Shown here: piece by piece, positions 11,658-22,341 of the stretch
Position numbering within the stretch: position 1 is the stretch's first letter
Layout of the letters: each line of letters begins with the position of its first letter
Assembly: GCF_032062135.1 (NCBI RefSeq)
Contig: NC_092858.1
Coordinates: forward strand, 171,454,002-171,518,001
Length of the DNA stretch: 64,000 bases
Direction: 5' to 3'
Source: Pyxicephalus adspersus
Taxonomy: Eukaryota; Chordata; Amphibia; Anura; Pyxicephalidae
Notes under the pieces: generated by a model
Seen by the model: only the letters and a program-made list of their open reading frames with translations
The model's database searches: none
What the model was told of the DNA's origin: nothing
Position numbers and translations under genes: made by a program

Positions 11658-12260
11658 ATTGGGGTGCCTGTGTGGTCAGTGTTATGATCTGGGGCACTTG
11701 TGTGTGCAGTGATGTGATCTGGGGTGCCTAAGAGGGATGTATTATGCTTGTTGGGTCAGCGTTATGATCTGGAATGCCTGTGGGGGCAGTGTTATGATCT
11801 GGGTTGTCTGTGAGAGCAGTGTTAAGATCTGGGGTTCCTGTGGGGGCAGTGTTATGATCTGGGGTTCCTGTGGGGACAGTGTTATGATCTGGGCTTCCTG
11901 TGGGGGCATTTTTTTTATTTCTGGGGTGTCTGTGAGAGCAGTGGTATGATCTGGGGTTCCTGTGGGGGCAGTGGTATGATCTGGGGTACCTGTTGGGAAA
12001 GCGTCATGATCTGGGGTGTCTGTGAGAGCAGTGGTATGATGTGGGGGACATGTGGGGACAGTGATATAATCTGGGGTTCCTGTGGGGGCAGTGATATAAT
12101 CTGGGGTTCTTGTGGGGGCAGTGTTATGATCTGGGGTACCTGTTGGGTCAGTGTCATGATCTGGGGTGCCTGTTTGGTCAGTGTCATGATCTGGGGTGCC
12201 AGTTGGGGGCAATGTTATGATCTAGGCTACCTGTGGGGGGTCAATGTTATATTCTGGGGT
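11658..12260 (+). repeat. 30-bp minisatellite derived from a transposase motif
   Basis: About 20 units of 30 bp, consensus roughly GTGTTATGATCTGGGG followed by TTCCTGTGGGGGCA. Because 30 is a multiple of three, frames stay open on both strands: SVMIWGSCGG repeats on +, and Thr/Pro/Asp-rich TGTPDHDT repeats on -. The phrase S-V-M-I-W-G is the conserved GSVMVWG motif of Tc1-type transposases, and the array runs straight into a recognisable Tc1 C-terminal fossil, so the unit was most probably amplified from that motif. It is not a structural protein gene. Confidence 0.85.
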
Positions 12261-12724
12261 TGGTTTCATTGGTCAGGTTTGGCAATGTTATGTGGCCAAA
12301 AAATGGGGTGAACTAACCCCCCTGGATTGTCCAGGTTTTTCCACCATGTATTTTTTCTCCCCTAATGGCATGGACATATTCCAAGATGACAAAGCCAGAA
12401 TTCATCAGGGTCAGATTGTGATTGAGTAGTTCGGGAAGCTGAGACATCATTGTCACCCACTGATTGGCCACCACTGAGTCCAGACCTGAACCCCATTGAG
12501 AATCTTTTGGATGAGCTGGAATAGACTTTACAGAGCTCCGACTCTCCCATCATCAATACAAGATCTTGGGGGGAAAATTACTGCAACGCTAGATGGAAAT
12601 AAATGTTGTGACAATGTATAGGCTTATCGAAACACCATGGTAAATGTGTGCTCTAATCAAAGCTAAAGGCAGCCTGATGAAATATTGTAGTATGTGACTT
12701 TTCTTTTTTTGGCCAGGCAATAGT
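12236..12724 (+). pseudogene. Tc1-type transposase fossil, C-terminal half
   Basis: Downstream of the minisatellite, NVIFWGWFHWSGLAML (about 12243-12290) resembles the Tc1 segment MVWG-F-W-GLG-L. FQDDKARIHQG (12379-12411, different frame) corresponds to the second catalytic box Q-D-N-P-H. DWPPLSPDLNPIENLLDELE (12462-12521, another frame) is the W-SPDLNPIE-LW box holding the last acidic residue. At least two frameshifts and in-frame stops break it. The end, TATGTGACTTTTC followed by TTTTTTTGGCCAGGCAATAG (12691-12723), resembles a Tc1 terminal repeat. The N-terminal DNA-binding region is missing or was replaced by the array. Confidence 0.8.
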
Positions 12725-12725
12725 T

Positions 12726-13980
12726 TTATTTATATACTGCATGTAGTGCCCGCTGCACACCTGTATTTTTCATTGTTTGTGGTGCAGCGATGACATTACT
12801 CCTTCATTTTACCTTAACCGTTATTGGATGGCGGTCGATGAGAGCGGCTCTATCGGCAAATGACACTCTATAATGAAGAACCTTCTCCATTATCCCACTG
12901 CTGCTACCTTTAATGACTGTGAATGCATTCAGGACACGCAGCTTTGTATTACTGAGATCAGTGGCGGCTGTAACTCCATTTACTGCTAGATCACTTTCTG
13001 CTCGCTGAGGACATGCAAAGGAAAAAATGTAAATTTTTAGAAATGTTTAAAGGGACCCTGTAGTCCTTTTCTGTTGGCTTTATATGTGAAGTGATCAGAT
13101 TGATGCAGGAACAAGTGAATATTAGTACACACAAAGAGATCTATTGCAGTATTGAGAATGACTGACTTGTCCGAGCAAAGTTGCAGACAGTAATCAAGTT
13201 CTGTCCTTCTGATCACGGGGTGTAGATAGGGATAGGGCCAATTAGAAGACAGAAAAGAGGCTCCCAATGGGATCACTTGTCTGTTGAATTCATATCAGAT
13301 TCACTTCAGATCATTTTGCTGGATAGGAAATTGGATTAGAAGTGATGAGAAGTCAGTCCTTAAAAACCAATGAGCTATGGGAAATGCCATGGTTCGCATT
13401 ATTAGGTATAGATTCCAATTTCCATCTTGATCTTGCCTCAGTGCATCTATCAACACTTTTATTACTTCGGAATGAGTCATGGTCTAAGATGTTCTGTGAC
13501 TTATTGGGTATTTTCCCTTGATTTCCAGTGTTGGGGCACAAAAGGAAGAAAGAGGAAAAATCCCCAAAGTGCTGGGAAGTCCCCACTCAAATATTTGCCA
13601 TTGGAACCAATAGAAGCCATTTACTATAACTCCACTAAATATAGAATTGTAATTCCAGCTGTTGGTGCAAATCAGAGAAAAAGCAAGATCCTTATTGCCC
13701 ACTTAACCCATATATTGTTTGCTAAAGCATGTTGAGTTTTGGCAGCCCATTCATTTGAATTGCTGTCAGTGCAACTTAATGCAAATTGGACATGATCCTG
13801 TCCTAATGCAGTGCCATGTGTTTTTGTTCATGGTGACAGACTGTCCACCTTTACCCGTTAACTTTGAATCCATCCTCATTCCTGAAATGAGTAAAGATTA
13901 TAACCTTGTTGCACCACAGTTGTGACTCTTACAATGTTGTCTGCTTGAGCATAAAGTCTGAATAGTGTATTGTGTCAGTA
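12726..13980. other. Stretch without recognised genes
   Basis: No supported coding sequence. The short overlapping frames at 13353-13735 on both strands lack any recognisable domain. 12780-13000 is repeat-free. Confidence 0.3.
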
Positions 13981-13984
13981 GTGA

Positions 13985-14972
13985 AAAATGACTGGCAGGA
14001 CAATGTGCCACAATGGATGGTGTTGGTGATGCATGGTACTTTTACTGCATGGTGCTGGTAATATTTGGCATCGGTAATCCATGGCGTTGGTAATGCATGG
14101 TGCTGAAAATGCATTGAACTGGTACTGCATGGAGTTGGTAATACCTGGTGCTAGTACTACTTGGTACTGGTAATGCATAGTGGTGGTAATGCATAATACT
14201 CCTAGCACATGGTACTGGTACTGCATGGTGTTGTTATTTGCTCTGTATTGGTATTGCATGTTGTTATTAATGAATGGAGTTGATACTGCATGGTAATGGT
14301 AAAAATAGTGCTGGAAATACATGGTATAACAGTGGTAACACATGCATAATGGTGGTAATACATGCATAGTGGTGGTAATGTATAATACTCCTTGCCCATG
14401 GTACTGGTACTGCATGGTGGTGGTAACACTTGGCATTGGTAATCCATGGCGTGGTATGGTATGATACTTATAATGCACTGAACTGGTACTTTATGGTGTT
14501 GGTAATACCTGGTGCTAGTACTATTTGGTACTGGTAATGCATAGTGGTGGTAATGCATAATACTCATAGCACATAGTACTGGTACTGCATGGTGTTTTTT
14601 TTTGCTTGGTACTGGTATTGCATAGTATTAATAATGTATGGAATTGATGCTGCATGGTAAAATTTAGTGCTGGTAATACATGGTACACGTATAGCATGGT
14701 GCTTGTAATACTAGGTACTGGTACTACTTGGCACTGGTAATGCACAGTTGTTGTAATTCATTGTACTCTTAGCACATAGTACTGTTACTGCATGGTGCTT
14801 GTGATTTACATGGTCCTGGTATTGCATAGTGTTGGTAATGTATGGAATTGCTACTTCATGGTACTGGTAATGTATAGTGCTGGTAATACATGGCACTTGT
14901 ATGGCATGGTGCTTGTAACACTAGGCACTGGTACCGCATGGTACTGGTAATGCCTGCTACTGGTATAGACCC
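13985..14972. repeat. Tandem array of TGGTACTGGTAATGCA-type units
   Basis: About 1 kb of 15- to 18-bp units built from GCATGGT, GGTACTGGTA and GTAATGCATAGTGG. Longer blocks recur: the run starting GAACTGGTACTGCATGGAG near 14115 returns near 14472, and a third, more diverged block starts near 14715. This shows higher-order duplication. On the minus strand the array translates into Tyr/His/Thr-rich peptides (QYHAVP-type words) that are repeat artefacts. Confidence 0.85.
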
Positions 14973-14974
14973 CT

Positions 14975-15719
14975 ATCCATTTTTTGTTCCTTTCCAAATA
15001 GAGATTCCCCATCTCTATTTATCCTGATGACCCTTACCACCAAGGCACAGAACCATGAGAAATCCTGACTTTAGCATGATCACCAAAACAGGGGCTGGTG
15101 GCATATCCCCCATAGTAGACACCTGTTCGGGTGATCACTATCCAAAGCAGGAATTGGCCTTTGCTCTAGTTGGAGGTTTCCAGTTTCCTGGATTAGAGAT
15201 TTCAGGTCTGACTAGAAGAAAAGTAATAGTGACACAGACAGAGCAGAAAACGTGGCAGGGTGATTTATCGGGATCTTAGAAGTAACACAAGAATGAGTTT
15301 CTCAGAGATTTACAAGCAGCCATAAACAAGGCTCTCTCTCCGCAGCCTCATAGTGTAAATAAAGCAGCCAGGCAGTTTTATGACTTGGAAGCAGAATGGC
15401 TTTATTAAAGCTCAGCGCTGGTGAAAATCAGGTGATTATTCCTGAAAATTATGCCACCACCTCTCCGGCCTCCACCGTGTTTATTTTATTGGGATTTAAT
15501 TACCTGGCATTAGCATAACCTCCTGAGCCACAGAAAAGGCTTATCTACAAATGTTAATTAGATAAAGCAAAGGCCGCAAATCATTTATTTTTAATAGACA
15601 GTAAATCAGAGGCGATGATTGCAAACACATTATTGTGTAGCGCTGTCCAATTGAGGTCCTTTTTTTGCTAACAACTAGAGATGCTATCGGTCTGAGGAAT
15701 AATTGGGAAAGGGGAATTA
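14975..15719. other. Unique DNA; conserved-element candidate at 15480-15660
   Basis: No gene recognised. 15480-15660 carries closely spaced homeodomain-type cores (GATTTAATTACC, TGTTAATTAGAT), TTAGCATAACC and TCATTTATTTTTAATAG, and no recognisable repeat. That is the look of a developmental enhancer. Confidence 0.3.
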
Positions 15720-16847
15720 CGAGGGGTGCTAAGAAGTTCCTGGCTTTGCCCCCTTCCAGATGAAATAGAAAAATGAGTGTGGGGGCATATGACAGCCTAA
15801 TATCTTAGTATGTAACTGTGCAAATATCACAAACACTGGGGGAGAAGTGTCCTTCCTACAACACTGTCAAAACCTAGATATCTCGTTTTAAGACTGGGCA
15901 TTTCACTGTTGAAGATGAGCCCCGCAGTGGGCGCCCCCCAACCGTAACTGACCCGGCAACCTGTGATGCTGTCCATGAGCTGATTATTGAGGACCCGCGA
16001 ATATCCACAAAAAAGATAGCCCAGATACTTGACATCTCATGGGAGCTTGTTGGGTTTGTTATCACCACTATCCTAGACATGGCAAGCTTTCAGCGAAGTG
16101 GGTGCCGAAATGTTTGAACAGTTAGATCAGAAGGAACGAGTTGAAGCATACAAAGCTGTTTTGGTCCATTTTGAAGCTGCACAGGACTTTTTGGCTAGGT
16201 TAGTGACTGAGGATGAAACACATCTATGATCCTAAAACCAAGGAACAGTCAAAGGAATGGCGCCACAGTGGGTCCCCGCAGCCGAAGAAGTTTTGAACCC
16301 AGAAATCGGCCAAAAAAAGTCATGGTGTCCGTTTTCTGGGACAAAGATGGTATTCTGTTGGTAGACTACCAACCTCAGGGATCTAGTATCCCCAGACAGT
16401 ATTATGCTAACCTCCTGGACCAGCTGAAGGAGGCAATTAGGACAAAACGCTGTGGAAAGTTGACCAAAGGAATCCTTTTTTTGCAGGACAGTGCACCTGC
16501 GCACACATCCAACGTTGTGGCTGCCAAATTGAACACGCTGGGTTTCCAATTGGTCTACCATCCCCCCTACTCACCTGACCTGACACCGTCTAAATATTAT
16601 CTGTTCCCGAATTTAAAGAAACACCTGAAGGGGCAACGTTTTGAGGACATTTCTGACATCAAAGATGCTGCTGAGAGCTGGTTTGCGGCCCAACCAAAGG
16701 ACTTTTATTTGAACGGTCTATAAAAGCTGCAACTACGCTGTACCAAGTGCATCAGTCTCAGGGGGAATATATTGAATAAATGTGTTATTCCATAACTCTG
16801 GCTCTCTTCTTTATGGGCAAAGCCAGGAACTTCTCAGCACTCCCTCG
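15720..16847 (+). mobile_element. Mariner transposon, complete ends, inactive
   Basis: Terminal inverted repeats of about 33 bp: CGAGGGGTGCTAAGAAGTTC on the left and, in reverse complement, CGAGGGAGTGCTGAGAAGTT on the right, both continuing to GGCTTTGCCC. Each end is flanked by TA (15718-15719 and 16848-16849), the standard mariner target. At 1128 bp it is slightly shorter than the usual ~1.3 kb. The inside carries a decayed transposase, described separately. Both termini survive, so it could in principle have been mobilised in trans. Confidence 0.92.
15870..16723 (+). pseudogene. Mariner transposase, disabled
   Basis: EDEPRSGRPPTVTD (from 15911) is the conserved linker after the helix-turn-helix region. 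The first catalytic Asp survives in TEDET (about 16206-16220), but a stop follows after a small deletion. The last open frame (16226-16723) contains FLQDSAPAHTS with the second catalytic Asp, then YSPDLTPSKYYLFPNLKKHL. Counting 34 residues from the second Asp lands on the Lys of PSKYY, where D34D mariners need Asp, so the third catalytic residue is lost. A frameshift near 16080 separates the N- and C-terminal parts. The N-terminal DNA-binding region is largely missing or unreadable. Confidence 0.9.
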
Positions 16848-18080
16848 TATAGTGAGCTGTCCATGCACAATTCTCAGGATGAATTAATAAAGTGGGTGAA
16901 TGATTGTGGTTTGATAAAGCTCTGTGTATCATCAACAATTCCTATTTTTTAAATAAAATACCATTTCACTTTTGTATCATCTTTTGCTGTATCTCTTTTG
17001 GTCTATATGCACTCCAGTGATGGCATTTCTACGATGGCTTTGCCTATAATGACGATGATAAAACGATGGACCATGACTGTACAATGTGACACATGAAGTC
17101 TTTACAGGGATAACTAGTGGTATTTTTTTTGGCTGCGTTCACTGCCCCCCAGGCGCTTATTGTCATACACCAGGTGCCCAGGAGCTGTAACAAGCTGTCA
17201 CTGCTGTGCGTTTTCCAAAAGGCTGCAAAAGCCTTGTAAAGCAATCCATTTTTTTACTTTATTTTATTAGAATCTGTCTGTACAAACATCTTTCAAATGC
17301 CTAAATAAACCGAAAAAGTTCCTCTTTAATATTAGGAAGAGTTGTGACAGGTCCTCCCCGCTGGTTAGAAGGGCTGGGACTGTCATCTTATTAAACAGGC
17401 CTCAAATAAAATAAGACGATGCTAACGATATTCTTGAAATACTGACATGGCAAGCGAGTTGAAATTTACATAATTAATTGCAAGTTCAGCCGGATTTGAT
17501 AATATATTTCTAGTGCCCTGCAGCTTCCAATCACACGACTTCCCCATCTTAAAATAAGAATACGTTATGTGCAGGTATGCATGATGAGCCAGTGATGTTC
17601 CTAAAAGCTCAGACTACCTGCAAGAAGATCAGCGGTCACCTGAAAATTCTAACTTGACGTGTCCATTGCCATGAAGTCATGAGCTGACCAACAGAGACCT
17701 GGCCAACTTTATACCTACCTGTGTGTAGATAGAAAAGTATTGTATTGTGCAATGGGGGAAAGGGCAGCTACTGGTGCCAACGCAACCGCATAATACAGGA
17801 CAGACCGTCATATGTCTGCTGTGGTGTGCCAAACCGCACGTCTATCAGGAAATGCTGGCAAAGTTCATTCAAGATGAATGGCAATCCAATGAACTTTGCC
17901 AGCACTTTCTGATACACATTAACACTTTAAGATGAATTGCACTGTGGATTAATCATTGCCATGTGCTATAATAATAGATATTTAATGGCTTCTTCAGCAC
18001 GTGTTTTACCATGCTTCATGTATAGGTATGAAACCAGCCTAAGATTTCCTGTCCCCTGACCCCCGATCCTCCAGCCAAAG
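16848..18080. other. Unique DNA with an inverted repeat; conserved-element candidate at 17395-17560
   Basis: No coding region supported. 17395-17560 contains TTTACATAATTAATTGCAAG and TTTGATAATATATTTC in a repeat-free setting. A strong inverted repeat lies at 17843-17914. Confidence 0.3.
17843..17914. repeat. Hairpin-forming inverted repeat
   Basis: 27-nt arms at 17843-17869 and 17888-17914 pair at 25 of 27 positions (TATCAGGAAATGCTGGCAAA against its mirrored partner). The 18-nt loop contains a smaller CATTC/GAATG stem. It is probably the core of a short palindromic MITE. Confidence 0.7.
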
Positions 18081-18084
18081 CTAT

Positions 18085-18360
18085 GTACACATTATATTAT
18101 TTTTATTATCATCCAAAGCACCAACATATTACATAGCATTGTACAAAGTGCATAGCCATGTTCTTTGGAAGGGCTCACAATCTAATGTCCCTAAGGTCAT
18201 TTTTTCGGGGGAAACAAATAAACCTAACTGCATGTTTTTGGAATGTGGGAGGAATCCCATGCAAACATGAAGAGAACCTACAAACTCCATGCAGATAGTG
18301 TCCTGGCTGGCATTCAAACATGGGACCCACTGACTAACCAATGAGCTGCTGTGCTATACA
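18085..18360. repeat. Interspersed SINE-like repeat
   Basis: Starts with ACCAACATATTACATAGCATTGTAC, the reverse complement of the LINE tail words GTACAGCGCTG and ATATGTTGG, and continues with CATGTTTTTGGAATGTGGGAGG, CATGCAAACATGAAGAGAAC and AAACTCCATGCAGATAGTG. This combination is a repeat seen widely in amphibian and fish DNA. I cannot give its exact family name. Confidence 0.6.
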
Positions 18361-18525
18361 CATCAGATGGACAGTTGTGCACGTCTCCGGGTAAAATCTA
18401 GCATGTGCACAGGGGTCATTGATCCGTCTTGGTGGATCAATGAATGATTGGCCGGGGATGCCCTCTCTGCTTTTCTATGGAGAGCACAGAGGGTTCTGCT
18501 TGCTGATCCTCCATCCTCCTCATTC

Positions 18526-18682
18526 CATTATTATTATTAATAATAATAAACAGGATTTATATATCGTCAACATATTACGCGGCGCTGTATATAGGGGCTG
18601 CAAATGACAGACAGATACAGATAGTGACACCTGAGGATAAGAGGACCCTGCCCCAAAGAGCTACAATCTAGGAGGTGGGGGA
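18526..18682 (-). mobile_element. LINE 3-prime tail (minus strand)
   Basis: Read in reverse it runs CTCCTAGATTGTAGCTC, GGGGCAGGGTCCTCTTATCC, CATTTGCAGCCCC, TACAGCGCCGCGTAATATGTTG and then a TTA microsatellite (18526-18548). It matches the tails near 22.4, 23.7, 61.9 and 63.3 kb. This copy is 5-prime truncated to the untranslated tail. Confidence 0.75.
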
Positions 18683-18699
18683 TTTGAACTGTAAGGTGT

Positions 18700-19473
18700 G
18701 CACAGCATCCCTCATTTGAAATGATCACTAAAGATTGTTTCCAGTGACCGAAATCTGACATTTATAACATCTTCATAGGGTTTAACCATCAGCCCCATAT
18801 AAAGCGGGTAATCCTAAATCATAAAGAAATATCTATGACCTATTAAATATTTTGAATTAAAGACGGAACATTCAGATTCTTAAATAAACCCAATCATGAC
18901 CGGTTCTCTTTACGCTCCTTGCTACAGCCGATAAACCCCTCCGTGCAGGTAGGTTGCATCCATAATACGCATTTCAAGGCTTCATTTTTCATTTGGACAG
19001 GAGAATACCTTTAACACTGAATTTTAAATCATGCTCAGTTCCAGATGTGTGATCTTAATTACTTTCCTAGCACGGAAGTGGCAGGTTTTATTTTTTCAGG
19101 GATTTTAAACAATCCCTTGATAACAGATCTCTTCAGTCATTTTCAGTAAGACTCCTCACTGTGACAGGATGTGGTAATCTCGGTCACTGCGCCGGGGTTA
19201 TTGATCACGCCGTTACAGCATCAAAGGGAATATTAGATGGAGTAAGTGAGATGCAGCCAGTCAGTCTCCCTGTTCAAGAGGGATGAAAATCCCAATTATA
19301 TTATAGAGTAAAAAGGCTTCGCTTCCTGCACCCTAATCTTACCGGAGATTAAAGCAAAAATTTCCAGGCTGTGAGTTGCTGTTAGATAGAAAACCCCCAG
19401 CAACTGGCGCAGTCGTTCGGGCTTATGTGTCTACAACAAACATGGTGCATGGCGATGAATAGCAAAAATGAAC
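18700..19473. other. Unique DNA without recognised genes
   Basis: No coding frame or repeat family recognised. Composition is balanced, with GGTTATTGATCACGCCGTTAC and neighbouring sequence that may be conserved but cannot be judged from one genome. Confidence 0.3.
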
Positions 19474-19712
19474 AAGACCTCCTCCAGAGGTAACTAGGGG
19501 CTCCTTGAGCAGTTTGTGCCTCTCCGGTCAGTTTAAGTGACATCAATGTTCTTTTTGGCTATCTGTAAGGGTGACATTCTTCCCAATGGCCATCAATGTA
19601 AGAGGAATTCTTCCCACGGACCACCACACTAATATATTGTGAGCTCTGTAGATAGTAATTATAGCAGGGATACCTAAAAGTAAAAGTTAAGGGATAAAAA
19701 GGTCGTCAATTG
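19474..19712 (-). mobile_element. hAT-like non-autonomous element, family A (copy 2)
   Basis: CTCCAGAGGTAACTAGGGGC, TTTTTGGCTATCTGTAAGG and AATATATTGTGAGCTCTGTA are the reverse complement of the family A body seen at 4543-4811. The terminal repeats are worn away. Confidence 0.65.
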
Positions 19713-19899
19713 TGCATGGCTAACATCGGGCTCGGTGGTGAACAAAGAACTAACTTGTCCTCCCCCAGCTCAACTGACTTGGGACCCCTTATGGCTGAGG
19801 AGGGTACGGGGCCTTTGCACTTGCAAACTTTGCACCTTCCCATGTCTGCCCCTGATAGGGTTTATTACATTCTTATTCAATGATCCATAAGCTTGGCAG

Positions 19900-20972
19900 A
19901 TTCTGACCTAGATTTACTAAAGGAATATAGGCACCTTGCTAAAGAAATTCAATTTGCAAATAATACCCAATCACATGCAAGAAAATCTAAAAAACTAGAT
20001 TTTTGCTTGCACATGATTGGATGTGAAAGCAGTCAGTATGGTCAGCAGAATTTTATCTCATATGCTGTGCGAAGTGAAATTTCCCTTGCAAAGCAAAAGC
20101 AATAATACATTTTTAGTTTATTTTAGTTTCACCTTGTTTAGTGAAGAACCTTTGTTCCTTTTGTGTACCAACCCCAATATACCTACTAAGGGGCTACACC
20201 TACTTATAACCCTACTCAATTCTCCACAACCCTGGGCCCAGCCTCCGGTTTATGTTTTAATACGTTTTATTCTATATGTAACCCAAAGGAACCTCTTTGA
20301 TTTTCTTCTAATGGTAAATGGTCCACAACGATGCTGGTGAGCAGGTCTGATAATATAAAATCTTTATTAGATTGTTAGTGCAAAGCTCAATTTTGTCAAC
20401 TCCTCAGGGCTGGGTCCATGGCTCCTGCTCCTCCTACTCTGTACTCACAGGACGTCCCTAGTCTTTTGGGTTAAATTGCCCACATAGCTTAGACCAGAGG
20501 TCCGCAATCTTTTACGCCCTAATGGCTCTGCAACCACTAGGAACGCCCCCTGAAGGGAAATCCTTGTCTTCCGTATGCATTGCAGAGGAGAGGGAATGTT
20601 CCCTATTTACCGCGGCTGGCGTTAACACCTCCGCCGCTGCGGTAATTAGGGAACATAGGGAAGAAGTGAGCCACAGCAAGAGGAGGCTCAAGAGCCGCAT
20701 GTGGCTCCAGAACTCTGGCGGCTCTGGGTCTGGTAGTTTCTTCTGGCCTAATCCCGGCTGGTAACCCGTTGCCGGCTGGCATTAGGCCAGATTGGCCAGG
20801 GGGCGTTAGGCTGGAACAAACTACTGGCTAGGCCGTATCTATCCTAAAGGCTGGATTTTGACGACCTCTGGCTTGAACCATCATTTGTATAGCACACAAG
20901 GGGTGTGAGTACCTAATAACCCTGATGATTCTCCATTGTTCTCCATTGTTCCTTTGTACCCTGCTAACAAAG
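19900..20972 (+). repeat. Paralogous segment, copy 1, with an internal hAT insertion
   Basis: Collinear with 22342-23131 over its whole length. Shared words include CCAATCACATGCAAGAAA, GGTTTATGTTTTAATAC, TGGTAAATGGTCCACAA and ACTCACAGGACGTCC. The first ~300 bp look like a MITE with GATTTACTAAAG termini. This copy contains the hAT-like element at 20495-20870 and lacks the LINE tail found in copy 2. A short local duplication (CTCCATTGTT twice, 20931-20950) is private to this copy. Whether this is a segmental duplication or two insertions of one composite element is open. Confidence 0.8.
20495..20870. mobile_element. hAT-like element, family E, with matching empty site elsewhere
   Basis: Starts CAGAGGTCCGCAAT and ends ATTTTGACGACCTCTG, imperfect terminal inverted repeats. 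Flanks are GCTTAGAC (20487-20494) and GCTTGAAC (20871-20878), a 6-of-8 match expected for an aged 8-bp duplication. The paralogue reads straight through as CTTAGACCATCATTTGTATAG near 23033-23053, which is the unoccupied site. The interior is GC-rich with an inverted GGCTGGTAACC/TTGCCGGCTGG structure and no transposase. Confidence 0.8.
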
Positions 20973-21570
20973 TTTGCAGAAGGACTGCATTACGTATTAA
21001 ACATCTACACATTATGAAAGAATTTCAGGGTTTGGGGCAAAAGGGGGACCCAATTAAAAACCCACTAATAGGTCAGAACTGAATGAACTTTATTGGGAAT
21101 CCTGGCCAATCAGGATGGATCAAAACCACCAAAGGGAAGAAGGAAGATGATGGTAGCGATTGAATCAGGACAGGTGGGGTGCAATTACAAAATTGCAATC
21201 AGGTAGGTAGGGGTATTTTATCACAGTGATTAGGGATCTTCCAGGTTGCATTTTGTTTTAATTTTTGGGCTTAGTTGCACTGCTATTTATTCCAAGTGGC
21301 AGCCCAATGCACAAATACAGCAGGGCCAATGGATTTAGATGTGTGGTAGTACATTGTCCAAGGTAAATGCAAGATTTAAATACTGCAAAACCCATGTGAT
21401 ATTATTGCACATGTAAGAAGGTGGGCCTGAAAGAAGAGACCCTGGTCAGGTGTTGTCTGTACCCCCCCCCCCCCCCCCCGGGGGTATTTCCAGGGGACCC
21501 TCACAGATCTATTGAAAAAGTAACATCGCCATCTTAATCCCCCCATTATCCTCTAACCTACAGCGCAGAT
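20973..21570. other. Unique DNA containing a C18-G5 homopolymer junction
   Basis: No gene recognised. At 21462-21484 eighteen C are followed directly by five G, which may be a sequencing or assembly artefact. Confidence 0.4.
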
Positions 21571-22341
21571 ACTTTGTTCTCTTTATCGTCTGCTCACCTG
21601 TCCTCTGAGAGAAGTAAGATAATTACTTCTAAATTGAAGCATGAGAATCCTGTAATTTCAGAAAATGGTGATATTAAAAATAATGACCCCCAAAAAAAAA
21701 TCTCTATCATTTCTTGCTTGAGAAACCATCACCAGGAGAACGATTTCATCTCTCCGAACGCCCCCTCGCCCGCGCAGAGAAAGAGATTTTTTAATGTGTG
21801 GGTTTGCTAGTTTTGCAAAAGGCTTCCCGTTAATTGCACACGCTGTACTGTACCCAAGACAGGAGCTTTAATCAGATTCATGTCAGAGGCACTCAGAAAA
21901 GTCTTATTCCCTGGGATACCTATTGATTCATTTTCCAAACCCTTTACAGAGACTTTTGTCTTCATTAAGAGAAAATTACAGCTAAATCGCAGGCTGCTGT
22001 GATGTGAAGGAGGTTTTATGTGGCATTCAATAGGAGATGCTTTGCTTTTCCCTCCGCCAACCTGCTAGAACGGCGATTTTCCGCTGACGGCAGAAATGTC
22101 TTTGTGGATGCCGCAGAAAGTTGGGATTCAAATGCAAAAAGTGAAATAGTATATAGAGTATGAAATGACACAGAAGAGTTGATGGGCTGAGAACGACGTT
22201 TACAAATAAATAGGTAGAAATATACCTCTGGGTATAATGGGGCATGCAATCTGTCGCTTGCTTTGTATTACAGGCAATGGTAGGAGACTGTACGCCGGCC
22301 TAAAGAAACTGCGTGCCAAGCCGAATAATTTTTAATGGGAG
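21571..22341. other. Unique DNA without recognised genes
   Basis: An open frame at 21574-21810 (78 codons) contains RNHHQENDFISPNAPSPAQR but no recognisable domain. I do not support it as a gene. The rest is unremarkable. Confidence 0.3.

Noticed and set aside
11742..12212. 156-codon Thr/Pro/Asp-rich protein on the minus strand
   Set aside because: It is the reverse reading of the 30-bp minisatellite; the period being a multiple of three explains the open frame.
13975..14567. Tyr/His/Thr-rich frames of 121-167 codons on the minus strand
   Set aside because: Tandem-repeat artefacts, with no start context or family resemblance.
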